A stretch of 64,000 nt of DNA from Polaromonas sp. JS666 (GCF_000013865.1 NC_007948.1:2666001-2730000), one strand, 5' to 3'; shown: positions 1-8,715, counted from the stretch's first letter. Notes: a model not told the origin generated them from the sequence alone. Made by a program: numbers and translations.

Positions 1-662
1 GGGCATTAGCGTGGAGCCGCCCCTGCTTGAGTTGTCCATATGTCTCTCGCTTTCACCGTGTTGGCCCGACTGCTGAATCAAACAGCAAAGCCCATGCCGA
101 AAACACTTTTAGTTACCAAAGTGACTATTTCACACAGCCATTTGACCTCAAAAGCACTTTTTATGAGTGTGATCTTTTCACGTTTATTCGAAGAATGAAA
201 AAGATATCGTGATCTTCCGGATGAATTGTTGCTTTTTGGTTTATTTGATACGTTTTGTTACTACCGTTTTCATCCCCTTAACTACTCCCTAATTTGATAG
301 CAACTCAAGCCCAGATAACCACAGCTTTTGGCTTCACACGGTTAAAAACTGATCTGGAGAAGCCCGATAACAGGGTACCCAATTAAAGCTATTGGCGCAA
401 CTGCTTGTAACGCGCAGACTGATCTCAGACAACGCGGAAAGTGTGAAGCAAGCCCTACAAGGCGCGCTTCTTGCGCAAGCGGTGTCGCTCAGGGGGTTGT
501 TTACGCCTCACTCCTCGCCTCGGCGATGGGACAGGGTGTAAGACATAGCGAGAAGTCTGCGAGGGTGTCGCCAGTAATGTCGCTCCTCCAGACCCGTCCA
601 CTGAGGCGTGTTTGCAGCAAACCTTGGGAAACGTTAACTCTTTAATCTGAAAGGAAACCATC
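1..662. other. AT-rich leader upstream of the Tad pilus locus
   Basis: No convincing gene is visible here. Bases ~90-320 are clearly richer in A and T than the rest of the window, and bases ~420-640 return to the local GC level. A possible weak promoter lies just before the first pilin: TTGCAG near 611 and TAACTC 17 bp further on, a poor match. Given the strongly expressed pilin gene downstream, this stretch probably holds the promoter and regulatory sites of the Tad locus, but no operator can be named. Confidence 0.4.
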
Positions 663-866
663 ATGAACTTCATATATGGCCTGATCATGAACTTCATCCA
701 GAAATTCATGCGCAAGGAAGACGGCGTGACGGCCATTGAATATGGCCTGATTGCGGCGCTGATTGCTATCGTGATCATCGCCGCGGTCACTATCGTTGGT
801 ACGCAGCTGTGCATCGTATTTAACTCGGTTGCTACAGCGTTGGGCGGTGCTGTGACTGTTTGCTGA
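663..866 (+). CDS. flp: Flp-type type IVc prepilin (first copy)
   Basis: This 67-residue protein is the major subunit candidate of the Tad/Flp pilus. It has a short basic leader ending in Gly, then VTAIEYGLIAALIAIVIIAA, the hallmark Flp processing site (cleavage after Gly, Glu at +5, Tyr at +6) followed by the hydrophobic assembly helix. AAGGA lies 7 bases upstream of this ATG. A second in-frame ATG at 687 encodes the same MNFI start, so the leader is partly duplicated. TadV encoded downstream should cleave it. A terminator-like hairpin directly follows, which would give this gene more transcript than the genes after it. Family assignment is firm; the exact start is slightly uncertain. Confidence 0.93.
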   Translation: MNFIYGLIMNFIQKFMRKEDGVTAIEYGLIAALIAIVIIAAVTIVGTQLCIVFNSVATALGGAVTVC

Positions 867-897
867 GCTTAAGCAGATTCATTCTGCAAGCTGAAAT

Positions 898-933
898 CGC
901 TCCCCGGTGGGGATTGATGCCGGGAGCGTTTTT
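898..933 (+). terminator. Hairpin terminator/attenuator between the two pilin genes
   Basis: CGCTC-c-CCGG at 898-907 pairs with CCGGGAGCG at 920-928 around a 12-base loop, and TTTTT follows. It lies about 30 bases after the first flp stop codon. It likely sets the ratio of major pilin mRNA to the downstream assembly genes by partial termination. It also makes starts of the second pilin upstream of 933 unlikely. Confidence 0.7.
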
Positions 934-955
934 CAAAAATAAAGTGGCGCAAAAA

Positions 956-1153
956 ATGCAACACCATCCACTTGAAAACCTGCTGGCCGACGAAGCAGGC
1001 GTCACGGCGATTGAATATGCGCTGCTCAGTTCACTGATCGTAGTCGTGATTCTGGGGGCCGTCGGAGCAGTTGGGAGCAGCGTCTTGTCTTTATGGCGTT
1101 TGGTTTCGAACTGCGTGACTTTCGCGGCGACTGGTGCGGGTAGTTGTTCATAA
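956..1153 (+). CDS. Flp-type prepilin (second copy)
   Basis: A second Flp-family prepilin of about 65 residues from the chosen ATG. The leader ends in DEAG and is followed by VTAIEYALLSSLIVVVILGA, giving the Flp cleavage site with Glu+5/Tyr+6 and a hydrophobic helix. The reading frame is open further upstream (to 860), but that part crosses the hairpin terminator and does not look like a leader, so the ATG at 956 is preferred; the ribosome-binding site there is weak. The mature part differs from the first pilin (Trp, two Cys and a Gly/Ser tail), so it may be a minor or alternative pilin. Confidence 0.82.
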   Translation: MQHHPLENLLADEAGVTAIEYALLSSLIVVVILGAVGAVGSSVLSLWRLVSNCVTFAATGAGSCS

Positions 1154-1189
1154 CTTTCTTACTAACCCATCCAAATAAGAAAGACGATC

Positions 1190-1768
1190 ATGACCCACGA
1201 CGGATTACTACACTTTGGTGGAATTCAAATCCACGTCATAGCCGCCGTATTGCTGGTATTGGTCGCTGTTGCGGCTGGGTTCGACCTCAAGTCACGGCGT
1301 ATTCCTAACTGGCTTGTGCTCATGGGGTTGATCACGAGCTTGGCCCTCCAAATTATTTTCAGCGGCATCGGCGGCTTCAAGGCCTGGGGCTTGGGGCTGC
1401 TGGTCGGATTCGGGGTGTTTCTGCCCCTGTATCTGTTGCGCGCCATGGGCGCGGGTGACGTGAAACTCATGGCCATGGTCGGTGCCTTTCTCGGGCCGGT
1501 CTCAGCCCTGGGTGCGGTGCTGACAACGCTCGTCGTCGGCGGGGCGCTTGCCATTGCCGTGGCGCTGCGGTGTGGCATTTTAAAAAATACCCTGAAAAAT
1601 ATTCGGTTCGCACTGACGCTGGCGCTGTACAAAGGCTTGTCCGGTGGTGGGATGCAGTTAGAGCAGCCGTCGACCTCAGCAGGCAACCTGCCCTATGCGG
1701 TGGCGATTGCTGTAGGCACCTTGGGTCATCTTCTTTTAGTGGGTAGTGGTCGTGCGGTGTTTGCTTGA
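1190..1768 (+). CDS. tadV: Prepilin peptidase, TadV/CpaA (A24 family)
   Basis: Membrane aspartyl protease expected to cleave the leaders of Flp pilins and TadE/F-type pseudopilins. The 192-residue protein is mostly hydrophobic helices. It shows both diagnostic acidic sites: FDLKSRRIPNW near residues 27-37 (first catalytic Asp region) and MGAGDVKLMA near 86-95 (the GxGD motif with the second Asp). It lacks the N-terminal methylase domain of PilD, as is usual for TadV/CpaA. It sits directly after the pilins and before the ATPase gene, as in other Tad loci. Confidence 0.92.
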   Translation: MTHDGLLHFGGIQIHVIAAVLLVLVAVAAGFDLKSRRIPNWLVLMGLITSLALQIIFSGIGGFKAWGLGLLVGFGVFLPLYLLRAMGAGDVKLMAMVGAFLGPVSALGAVLTTLVVGGALAIAVALRCGILKNTLKNIRFALTLALYKGLSGGGMQLEQPSTSAGNLPYAVAIAVGTLGHLLLVGSGRAVFA

Positions 1769-1787
1769 ATGGCCGCCAAAACAGCAA

Positions 1788-1806
1788 ACCAGACCAGACC
1801 AGACCA
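1788..1806 (+). repeat. Tandem pentamer repeat between tadV and the ATPase gene
   Basis: ACCAG is repeated almost four times in a row, ending just before the AGGAGA ribosome-binding site of the next gene. Copy number is not tied to a reading frame, but changes would alter spacing in the intercistronic mRNA. Confidence 0.7.
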
Positions 1807-1820
1807 TAGGAGATTAAAAA

Positions 1821-3146
1821 ATGATTGCCGAAGCCAATACAGAACACACGGTGATTAGCCTCGACCCAGCCGTCGCCCCGCTACCCCGCGCACCGCGCAC
1901 ACCAGAAGAAACCGGCCTGCCTTTTTTGTTTCTGGTTGAACTTGTCGCCAAAATGCTTTTTGTGCGCGGGCAGGTACACCTGGTCGAGCTTTCTGCCCAC
2001 CTGAAGCTCTCCGTCAGCGTGCTGGATCCGCTGATCACCTTCCTGCGTGCCGAAAAGCTGTGTGAAGTCACGCGCCGGGGCGACAGCGGCACCGATGCGG
2101 ACCTCACCTACAACCTGACCGACCTGGGTCGCGCCAGGGCTGCGGAATTTTTGGCCCGCAACGCCTATGCCGGGCCCGCTCCCGTTACCCTGGCCGCATA
2201 CAACGCGCAGATCATGGCCCAAAGCGTTGCGCAGATGTGTATCACCCGAGAAGACATGGCCAATGACTTCACCGGTGTTGTGGTGAGCCCGATTTTGCTG
2301 GAGCAACTGGGTGCCGCCGTCAACTCCGGGCGGGCTATTTTTATTCATGGTCCTGCCGGCGCCGGAAAGACCTATCTGGCCGAGCGCATGACCGGCCTTT
2401 TGAAGGGCAACATTTCGGTGCCTTATGCCATTTTGGTCGATGGCGAAGTCGTGCAGATCTACGACCCGATTGTGCACAAACCTGTTAATGATGCGTCAGA
2501 AAAGTCAACGTCATTCGACAAGCGCACGCCGCTCGACACCCGTTGGGTACGGTCCATGCGACCAGCGGTGGTCACGGGCGGTGAGCTGATGCTGGACATG
2601 CTGGATCTGCAGTTTGACCAGGGCACGCGTTTTTACCATGCACCGCCTCATCTCAAGGCCAACAACGGCATCTTCATTATTGATGACCTGGGTCGCCAGC
2701 GTTGTTCCGCGACCGAGTTGATGAATCGCTGGATTGTTCCGATGGATCGACGAGTGGACTACCTCTCGCTGCATACCGGCTACAAGTTTCAGGTGCCCTT
2801 CGATGTGATTGTGGTGTTCTCTTCGAACATGCCGCCCGAGCAGCTGGCAGATGGCGCATTCCTGCGGCGGCTGGGCTACAAGATCCATGTCGGATCGCTG
2901 ACAGAGCAGCAATATGAACAAATATTCCGCCAGGTGTGTGAGGAATTCCAGGTGCCCTATACAGCAGAGGCCTTCCATTACCTGCTGAATGAGCTTCATT
3001 ACAAGGAAATGCGTCCGCTGCTGGCCTGCTATCCGCGTGACATCCTCGCGCAGGTTCGCGATCTTGCCCGCTATGACGGAAAGGCGCCTAATCTGGACGC
3101 CAGGGTGTTGGACTGGGCCTGGAATAACTACTTTGTGGGTTCGTGA
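1821..3146 (+). CDS. Tad-locus AAA-type ATPase with N-terminal winged-helix-like region
   Basis: A 441-residue P-loop ATPase in the middle of the Tad locus but distinct from the motor TadA. Walker A GPAGAGKT is at residues 177-184 and Walker B FIIDDL at about 285-290. A later stretch, VVFSSN (about 331-336), looks like an AAA sensor-1 Asn. Residues ~35-110 look like a small helical or winged-helix domain. AGGAGA precedes the ATG. Similar genes, annotated only as ATPase with predicted chaperone activity, recur in Tad loci of Burkholderiales as I recall them. Its role in pilus assembly is not established; a remodelling or regulatory function is inference. Confidence 0.75.
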   Translation: MIAEANTEHTVISLDPAVAPLPRAPRTPEETGLPFLFLVELVAKMLFVRGQVHLVELSAHLKLSVSVLDPLITFLRAEKLCEVTRRGDSGTDADLTYNLTDLGRARAAEFLARNAYAGPAPVTLAAYNAQIMAQSVAQMCITREDMANDFTGVVVSPILLEQLGAAVNSGRAIFIHGPAGAGKTYLAERMTGLLKGNISVPYAILVDGEVVQIYDPIVHKPVNDASEKSTSFDKRTPLDTRWVRSMRPAVVTGGELMLDMLDLQFDQGTRFYHAPPHLKANNGIFIIDDLGRQRCSATELMNRWIVPMDRRVDYLSLHTGYKFQVPFDVIVVFSSNMPPEQLADGAFLRRLGYKIHVGSLTEQQYEQIFRQVCEEFQVPYTAEAFHYLLNELHYKEMRPLLACYPRDILAQVRDLARYDGKAPNLDARVLDWAWNNYFVGS

Positions 3147-3260
3147 TGCTAGCGGTCGGAAAAAAACTCATGCCGGAATCATCAACAGCAGTGATGAATA
3201 GATGATGAATAGGTGGTGGACCATGTTGGACTATGTTGGACTAAACAGAGGGGGTGAAAA

Positions 3261-4115
3261 ATGAGAAACACACGTGCATTGGTGATGATCGCCGTGGCGG
3301 TCGTCCTCGCATTTGGAGCAGTCATCGTGGCTGCCCGCTGGATCAGTGCCCAGGCCTCTGCAGACACCAGCAAGGTTGCGGTGGCAGCGGTTGACATCAG
3401 CCTCGGCGCCAGGCTGAGCCCGGAAATGGTTCGCATGGTCGATTGGCCGGCGAGTGCCATGCCGCCCGGCGCCATCACCGATGCCAAGCAGCTCGAAACG
3501 CGCGTGACGCGCACCAGCATCCAGCGCGGCGAACCCGTCATGGAAGGCAAGCTTGCGCCGCCCGGCACCCAGGGTGGCCTTTCTGCCGTGGTCGCAGAGG
3601 GCAAACGTGCCATGACGGTGCGCGTCAATGATGTGGTGGGCGTAGCCGGGTTTGCCCTGCCGGGCAACTTTGTGGACATCCTGGTCAATACCCAGGATGA
3701 ACCAGGAAAAGGCGGCGCGGGCAAGGACCAGACCATTTCGAAGATCGTGTTGGAGCGCATTCTGGTGCTGGCCATTGCCCAGGAATCAAGTCGCGACGAA
3801 ACCAAGCCCAAGGTTGTCAATGCCGTCACCCTCGAATTGACACCCGACCAGGCAGAAAAACTTGATTTGGCGCGCAGCGTTGGCACCCTCTCGCTGGTTC
3901 TGAGGAACCAGGTCGATCCAAACCCGGTGAATACAAAAGGCGCGACCAAGACAACATTGCTTGATGTCAAGGCCCCCGCGCCCGAAGCCCGGCCTGCATC
4001 CGCGCCGAAGGCCGCAGTAAAGCCCGCGCCCAAGCGGGTGGTCAGGCCTGCACCCGCCACCCCAGACCGCGTTGAAGTGATCAAGGGGCTGGAGCGCAGC
4101 ACCCAACAATTTTAA
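3261..4115 (+). CDS. cpaB: Pilus assembly protein CpaB/RcpC
   Basis: Periplasmic Tad component thought to act with the secretin. The 284-residue protein begins with one membrane-spanning segment (residues ~8-28), followed by an SAF-like region (VDISLGARLSPEMVRMVDWP, residues ~48-67) and the conserved RMTVRVNDV-type stretch (here RAMTVRVNDVVGVAGF). The last ~45 residues are Ala/Pro/Lys-rich and probably disordered, possibly peptidoglycan-interacting. GAGGGGGTG precedes the ATG. Directly upstream of the secretin gene, as is typical. Confidence 0.9.
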   Translation: MRNTRALVMIAVAVVLAFGAVIVAARWISAQASADTSKVAVAAVDISLGARLSPEMVRMVDWPASAMPPGAITDAKQLETRVTRTSIQRGEPVMEGKLAPPGTQGGLSAVVAEGKRAMTVRVNDVVGVAGFALPGNFVDILVNTQDEPGKGGAGKDQTISKIVLERILVLAIAQESSRDETKPKVVNAVTLELTPDQAEKLDLARSVGTLSLVLRNQVDPNPVNTKGATKTTLLDVKAPAPEARPASAPKAAVKPAPKRVVRPAPATPDRVEVIKGLERSTQQF

Positions 4116-4135
4116 GAAACCGAAGGAGGTATTTG

Positions 4136-5680
4136 ATGAAAACATATTCCACCGGGGCAAGACCGACTTTGTTGGGCGTGGCGCTTGCTGTAGCAGGCGT
4201 GATGGCTGCGTCAACGCTGGCGCATGGGCAGGTCGCTATCGAGGCAGGCAATCTCGCAGCGAAAAATCCACCGACAGCCACTTCCGGGCCAGGTAAACAA
4301 GCCGCAACCGCCCAGCCCAAGGCCGTGGTCACTCAAGCGCGAGCCCCGATCACCGGCAAGGTCGAATTGGCACCCCAAATCAACCTATCGGAGGGAAAAT
4401 CCACCCTGATGCGCCTGCCCTCCCCGGCAACACGGCTTTCCGTGGGTGACGCGCGAATCGTCGATGTGATTCTGCTCAACCCCAGCGAGCTGTACATGCT
4501 CGGCAAATCTGTTGGCTCCACCAACCTCATCCTCTGGAACAAGGCCAACGACGCGACCATCATCGACATTGCGGTCGGCATGGACACCGTGGCGCTGCGC
4601 TCGCGGCTCGAGCAGATGTTCGCCAGCGAAAAAGATCTCAAGATCACAACGGCCGCCGACACCCTGATCCTCTCCGGCATGGTTTCCGATGTGGTCAAGG
4701 CTGATCAGATCCTTTCGGTCGCCAATGCCTACGTGCAGCGCAGCTCGCGCAGTGGGCAGGCTGGCGGCGCATCGGGCGGCTCGGCGGGTGGCCAGCAGTC
4801 CGACAGTGCCAAGGTCGTCAACATGCTCTCCATCGCTGCGCCGCAGCAGGTCATGCTGGAAGTGCAAGTTGCCGAGGTCTCCAAGACGCTGGCAGACCAA
4901 TTGGGAGCCAGCATCGGCGGCCGCAAAACAACCGGAAGCTGGACCTACACCTTGCTGTCCAACCTGCTCACCGGCGCCGCCAGCAGTATCGGAGCTGTCA
5001 AGAACAGCGGGAATTTTTTGACCATTGATGCACAAAAAGGCGATGGCCTGCTCAAGATATTGGCTGAACCCACGATCATGGCCATCAGCGGACAGGAAGC
5101 CAGCTTTCTGGCTGGCGGGAAAATCTTCATACCCGTCAAGTCAGGAAACAACGGTGAAATCGCGCTGGAAGAGAAAGAATTCGGCGTTTCGGTGAAGTTC
5201 CTGCCCACCGTCCTGGAAGGCGGCCGGATCAACCTCAAAGTCGCGCCCGAAGTGTCGGATTTGAACCGCCAGGGCGTAGGCATTTCGGCCACCGGTTCGA
5301 GCACCACGGCAATTTTGCCTTCATTCACCACACGCCGCGCAAGCACCACCGTTCAGCTTTTTGACGGCCAGAGCTTCGCCATCGGCGGCCTGATCAAGAA
5401 CAACGTCACAGCCAACATCAACGCCTTCCCGCTGCTCGGCGAAGTACCCGTGCTTGGTGCGCTGTTTCGCAGCAGCGACTTCCAGACCGACAGGTCAGAA
5501 CTGGTGTTTATTGTGACCCCGCACCTGGTCAAGCCGCTGCCGGCAGATTACAAACTGCCGACCGACCCCTACATCCAGCCCAGCCGCTCCGAGTTCTTCC
5601 TCGGCGGAAAAATGGAAGGTGCCGCTCCGCCAGAAGGCAATAAGCCGGCTGGTCCCGCAACCGGCTTTGAAGTGAAATAA
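4136..5680 (+). CDS. cpaC: Tad secretin, CpaC/RcpA
   Basis: Outer-membrane secretin forming the pore for Flp pili. The ~514-residue protein has an N-terminal signal peptide (cleavage likely after AHG near residue 31), a secretin N-terminal region with a BON-like segment (about 90-200), a Gly/Ser-rich linker (~205-220) and a C-terminal secretin domain (about 235-480) ending with the typical SELVFIVTPHLVKP. AAGGAGG lies 6 bases before the ATG at 4136; a TTG directly in front of it is not needed. The start overlaps no neighbour and the lipoprotein gene follows 12 bases after the stop. Confidence 0.93.
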   Translation: MKTYSTGARPTLLGVALAVAGVMAASTLAHGQVAIEAGNLAAKNPPTATSGPGKQAATAQPKAVVTQARAPITGKVELAPQINLSEGKSTLMRLPSPATRLSVGDARIVDVILLNPSELYMLGKSVGSTNLILWNKANDATIIDIAVGMDTVALRSRLEQMFASEKDLKITTAADTLILSGMVSDVVKADQILSVANAYVQRSSRSGQAGGASGGSAGGQQSDSAKVVNMLSIAAPQQVMLEVQVAEVSKTLADQLGASIGGRKTTGSWTYTLLSNLLTGAASSIGAVKNSGNFLTIDAQKGDGLLKILAEPTIMAISGQEASFLAGGKIFIPVKSGNNGEIALEEKEFGVSVKFLPTVLEGGRINLKVAPEVSDLNRQGVGISATGSSTTAILPSFTTRRASTTVQLFDGQSFAIGGLIKNNVTANINAFPLLGEVPVLGALFRSSDFQTDRSELVFIVTPHLVKPLPADYKLPTDPYIQPSRSEFFLGGKMEGAAPPEGNKPAGPATGFEVK

Positions 5681-5692
5681 AGGAGGGCCATC

Positions 5693-5977
5693 ATGAAACG
5701 CACTCACCTCTCTACCGCCACCACCTTGTGCGGGCTGTGTGGACTATTGCTCGCAGCATCGGGCTGCGTGTCGACAACGCCGAACCTGGACCATGATTTT
5801 GGCAAGTCTGTCTCCCTGCTCAAAGCGCAGCAAATACTTAACCCCGAAGCTTCACGCAATACTGATCCCGTGAAAGGGATTGATGGCAAGGCAGCCAAGA
5901 GCGGTTATGACGAATACCAGAAGTCATATAAAGCGCCTGCACCGCTAACCCCTTTGAGCATCAACATAGGGCAATAG
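5693..5977 (+). CDS. Small Tad-locus lipoprotein (candidate secretin partner)
   Basis: A 94-residue protein with a classic lipoprotein signal: basic start, hydrophobic core, lipobox AASGC with lipid Cys at about residue 25. The mature part carries FGKSVSLLKAQQILNPEA, a pattern shared by short lipoproteins found next to Tad secretins (CpaD-like or RcpB-like in position). An AGGAGG-type ribosome-binding site precedes the ATG. By location it may be the pilotin or a secretin-associated lipoprotein; this is inference from context, since the sequence is too short for a firm family call. Confidence 0.7.
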   Translation: MKRTHLSTATTLCGLCGLLLAASGCVSTTPNLDHDFGKSVSLLKAQQILNPEASRNTDPVKGIDGKAAKSGYDEYQKSYKAPAPLTPLSINIGQ

Positions 5978-6021
5978 GGCAATAGTGCGTTGCATTAAAC
6001 CCCGTCGAAGAGGTGAGGACA

Positions 6022-7623
6022 ATGAAAACGACATCGGGATATCGAAAAAGTGAACGGGGCGCCGTTGCCATCATCTTCGGCCTGACCGTTGTCGTCCTGT
6101 TTGCGATGGGCGGCGTTGTTCTTGACCTTGGCCACCTTTATATTGCCAAGGCGGAATTGCAAAATGCCGCGGATGCTGCAGCGCTGGCGGGTGCGAAGGA
6201 CCTCAACGAAACCACCCCCGGCATAGACGCTGCGGTCGCCACGGCACAAACGATATCGGCAAAGAACAAATATAACTTTTCTACCGACGTGACACTGGCC
6301 TTGGCGAACATTGAGTTTGGCCCCAGCCCGGACGGCCCCTGGTCCAGCGTTGCCACGGCGCGGGCCGCTCCGCAAGGCATGACCTTCATCAAGGTGGATA
6401 CCGGGCTCAAGGTGCTTGGCACTTATCTGATGCGCGTCGCGGGCGTCGACACGGTGAGCACATTTGGCCTTGCCGTCGCCGGTCGTTTTGTCAACAACGT
6501 TACTCCGATTGGCGTGTGTGCCGTCGATCCGGCCACCAAAACGGCAAAATACAGTTATACGCAACCCGATGGCACAGAATTAACTGAACTTGTCGAATTT
6601 GGATTTCGGCGCGGCGTAACCTACAACCTTTTCGGTTTGAATCCGCTGGCCGACGGTCCCTTCGATCCGTATTTACTCAACCCGGTCGACTCTCCACCCA
6701 GTGCATGTAATCCCGCGAATTCCAGCGCCAATTTCACGGCACCTTTCCTGTGCTCGGGGACCAGCGCCATCGTCTCCGCCGGCTCAGGCAAGGTGTATAC
6801 CAACACCGGCTTGACTGCTCCTTTGGCAGATTCTCTGAATTCTCGTTTCGGTGACCCTAAAGCTCTAACGTCCGGCAAGTGCATAGCAGCATCCGCCCCG
6901 CCCGATACGAACATCAGGGAATACCCGTGCAAGGGTCCAGCCGACCAGGCATGTGTCAATCCGGGTGCTTCTACCCCTCCGCCAGTGAAATGGATGGAAA
7001 AGGGGGCTGACACTTTTCCTAACAGGGAGTTCGTGGCGTTGGCCGGGCCAAAGCCAAACTACAAACTGCCATCATCATCAACCCCGTCGGTGCCAGCCCC
7101 AAGCTCGACATTTGCCCAGTTCCCTGATTATGGTGTGCTATGGTCTTACGCCCCCCCCTACCAGTTCGACGCCACCCCTACCTCAAAGGTCGGGGCCGCC
7201 ATCACACCCGAGCAGGCAAATCTGAATCCGATGTACAGCACGGCTACCCCCGCCGTCCCCTACTTTAATACTATTGATAATCCTACTGATCCGACGAACG
7301 TCGATCGTTATCCCGCCACTGCGGGTACCGGCTTTCCTGCTGGCACGCCCGCTGCCCCCTACAACCAAACAAGCGGGCCTTACTTCATGTCGGGTGGCGC
7401 ATCAGGCGTGCGCAATCGCCGCATTCTCAATATCGTTCTGGTCGATTGCACCGTGGCTCCCGTTGGTCCCGCGGCTTGCGGTGAAATGACAGCAGTCGGC
7501 GTCGGCAAATTCTTCATGCAGGTCAAGGCCGACTTCAGCGGTGGTCCAACCAGACAATTGAGCGTGGAATTTGCCGGACTGGTCAGTCCGGTTCCAACAT
7601 CCGTGATCATGCTCTATAAGTGA
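6022..7623 (+). CDS. TadG-like pilus-assembly protein with N-terminal Tad domain
   Basis: A large (about 533 residues) exported protein whose N-terminus has the Tad-domain signature ERGAVAIIFGLTVVVLFAMG, followed by AELQNAADAAALAGA, typical of putative Flp-associated (TadG-like) proteins. The rest is a long extracytoplasmic region rich in Pro, Ser, Thr, Asn and with several Cys pairs. Codon use in ~6540-7350 is visibly less GC-biased than in flanking genes. An upstream in-frame GTG (6013) exists, but AGGTGAGG fits the ATG at 6022. Possible role: minor pilin, adhesin-like tip or anchor. Confidence 0.82.
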   Translation: MKTTSGYRKSERGAVAIIFGLTVVVLFAMGGVVLDLGHLYIAKAELQNAADAAALAGAKDLNETTPGIDAAVATAQTISAKNKYNFSTDVTLALANIEFGPSPDGPWSSVATARAAPQGMTFIKVDTGLKVLGTYLMRVAGVDTVSTFGLAVAGRFVNNVTPIGVCAVDPATKTAKYSYTQPDGTELTELVEFGFRRGVTYNLFGLNPLADGPFDPYLLNPVDSPPSACNPANSSANFTAPFLCSGTSAIVSAGSGKVYTNTGLTAPLADSLNSRFGDPKALTSGKCIAASAPPDTNIREYPCKGPADQACVNPGASTPPPVKWMEKGADTFPNREFVALAGPKPNYKLPSSSTPSVPAPSSTFAQFPDYGVLWSYAPPYQFDATPTSKVGAAITPEQANLNPMYSTATPAVPYFNTIDNPTDPTNVDRYPATAGTGFPAGTPAAPYNQTSGPYFMSGGASGVRNRRILNIVLVDCTVAPVGPAACGEMTAVGVGKFFMQVKADFSGGPTRQLSVEFAGLVSPVPTSVIMLYK

Positions 7624-7631
7624 CTAAGGAG

Positions 7632-8123
7632 ATGAATAAGTCATCCGCTTTGCTAGTAAGACACGTACCGAGCCAGTGTGGCGGTGCGGCGGTGGAATTC
7701 GCCCTGATCCTTGCCTTGCTCATCAGCTTACTGGCCGGAATTTTCGAATTTGGCCGCGCTTTCTGGTACTACGATGCGCTGACCAAGGCCACGCGGGATG
7801 GGGCACGCCTGATGTCGGTCACGGACAAGGCAACCCTCAACACAGCAGATACTGGCGGTATAGCATTAACAAAAACGCTAGTGGTCAACGCCGTGACAAG
7901 CGCGGGCGTGCCCGATTTCGCGAATGGAAACGTTGAGGTCACTTGCCTCGATGCGACTTTCGCCGACGCCACATGCACCGATGGCACCGCCCCGGGTGGG
8001 GTGCGGGTTCGGATCGTGGGTTACTCCATGACCATCGGTCAGTTCATTCCTTTTCTGCTCGGCGGAAGTTCTTCGTACACGGCAAACCTCTCGCCGCACA
8101 CCACCATGCGCTACATGCAATGA
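7632..8123 (+). CDS. tadE: TadE-family pseudopilin
   Basis: A ~163-residue protein with the TadE-like N-terminal pattern GGAAVEFALILALLISLLAGIFEFGRAFWYYDALTKATRDGAR (given here only as a description of residues ~18-60: prepilin-like AVEFA followed by one transmembrane helix and the FGR..WYYDAL segment). It should be processed by TadV. The gene starts within 12 bases of the previous stop. AAGGAG abuts the ATG at 7632, which is unusually close; a GTG at 7620 overlapping the upstream stop is the alternative start. Confidence 0.85.
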   Translation: MNKSSALLVRHVPSQCGGAAVEFALILALLISLLAGIFEFGRAFWYYDALTKATRDGARLMSVTDKATLNTADTGGIALTKTLVVNAVTSAGVPDFANGNVEVTCLDATFADATCTDGTAPGGVRVRIVGYSMTIGQFIPFLLGGSSSYTANLSPHTTMRYMQ

Positions 8124-8133
8124 GGAGATGAAA

Positions 8134-8673
8134 ATGCGAACCTCACCTCCACCGAAACACCCATCAGCGCATCGATCACCTTTCAAGCGACAAGGAGGTG
8201 TTGCCGCTGTTGAATTTGCCATCATCTCCCTGCTCTTTTTCACCATCTTGTTTGCCATCCTCGAGTTCGGGCGGATGCTTTACGTTTACAACACCATGCA
8301 GGAAGTGACCCGGCGCGCCGCACGTGAAGCCGTGGTGCGCTGGACCAATCAGGAGAGCGCGGTCAAATCGCTCGCCTTGTTCGGCGGCACATCGCTTCCT
8401 GCAGGCGCCGAAGTGACGTCAGGCAATATCAGCATCAGCTACCTGACCAAGAGTGGCGCAGCGGTCAATCCTCCACCGCTGAGTCCCGGCGACAACATCT
8501 CCGCATGTGGCGATGCCGACCGAGCACCTATCAGCTGCATCTACAGCGTGCGCGTCTCGATAGAGAACGTGACCTACAGCCCAATGGTCAGCCTGTTCAG
8601 TTTTCTGAACATCGGGTTGCCCACCTCTGTTGTCACCATGCATGCGGAAAGCATGGGATTTAATGGTAATTGA
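8134..8673 (+). CDS. TadE/TadF-family pseudopilin
   Basis: A ~179-residue pseudopilin paralogue of the preceding gene: QGGVAAVEFAIISLLFFTIL near residues 20-39 gives the Flp-type processing site and membrane helix, then EFGRMLYVYNTMQEVTRRAA. Two ATGs are available; GAGGAG directly touches the first (8128) but is optimally spaced (6 bases) from the second at 8134, so that is preferred. It follows the upstream gene with only a 10-base gap, consistent with co-translation. Likely minor pseudopilin (TadF position). Confidence 0.85.
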   Translation: MRTSPPPKHPSAHRSPFKRQGGVAAVEFAIISLLFFTILFAILEFGRMLYVYNTMQEVTRRAAREAVVRWTNQESAVKSLALFGGTSLPAGAEVTSGNISISYLTKSGAAVNPPPLSPGDNISACGDADRAPISCIYSVRVSIENVTYSPMVSLFSFLNIGLPTSVVTMHAESMGFNGN

Positions 8674-8715
8674 TAGATACGCGCTACAACCCGCCCACAC
8701 GGCCAAGGACCTGAA

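Noticed and set aside
27..212. Open frame of 61 codons in the AT-rich leader
   Set aside because: TTG start, no ribosome-binding site and no family-like sequence.
3182..4102. 306-codon antisense frame across cpaB
   Set aside because: Composition is that of a shadow of the high-GC cpaB gene, which itself has signal, domain and ribosome-binding site.
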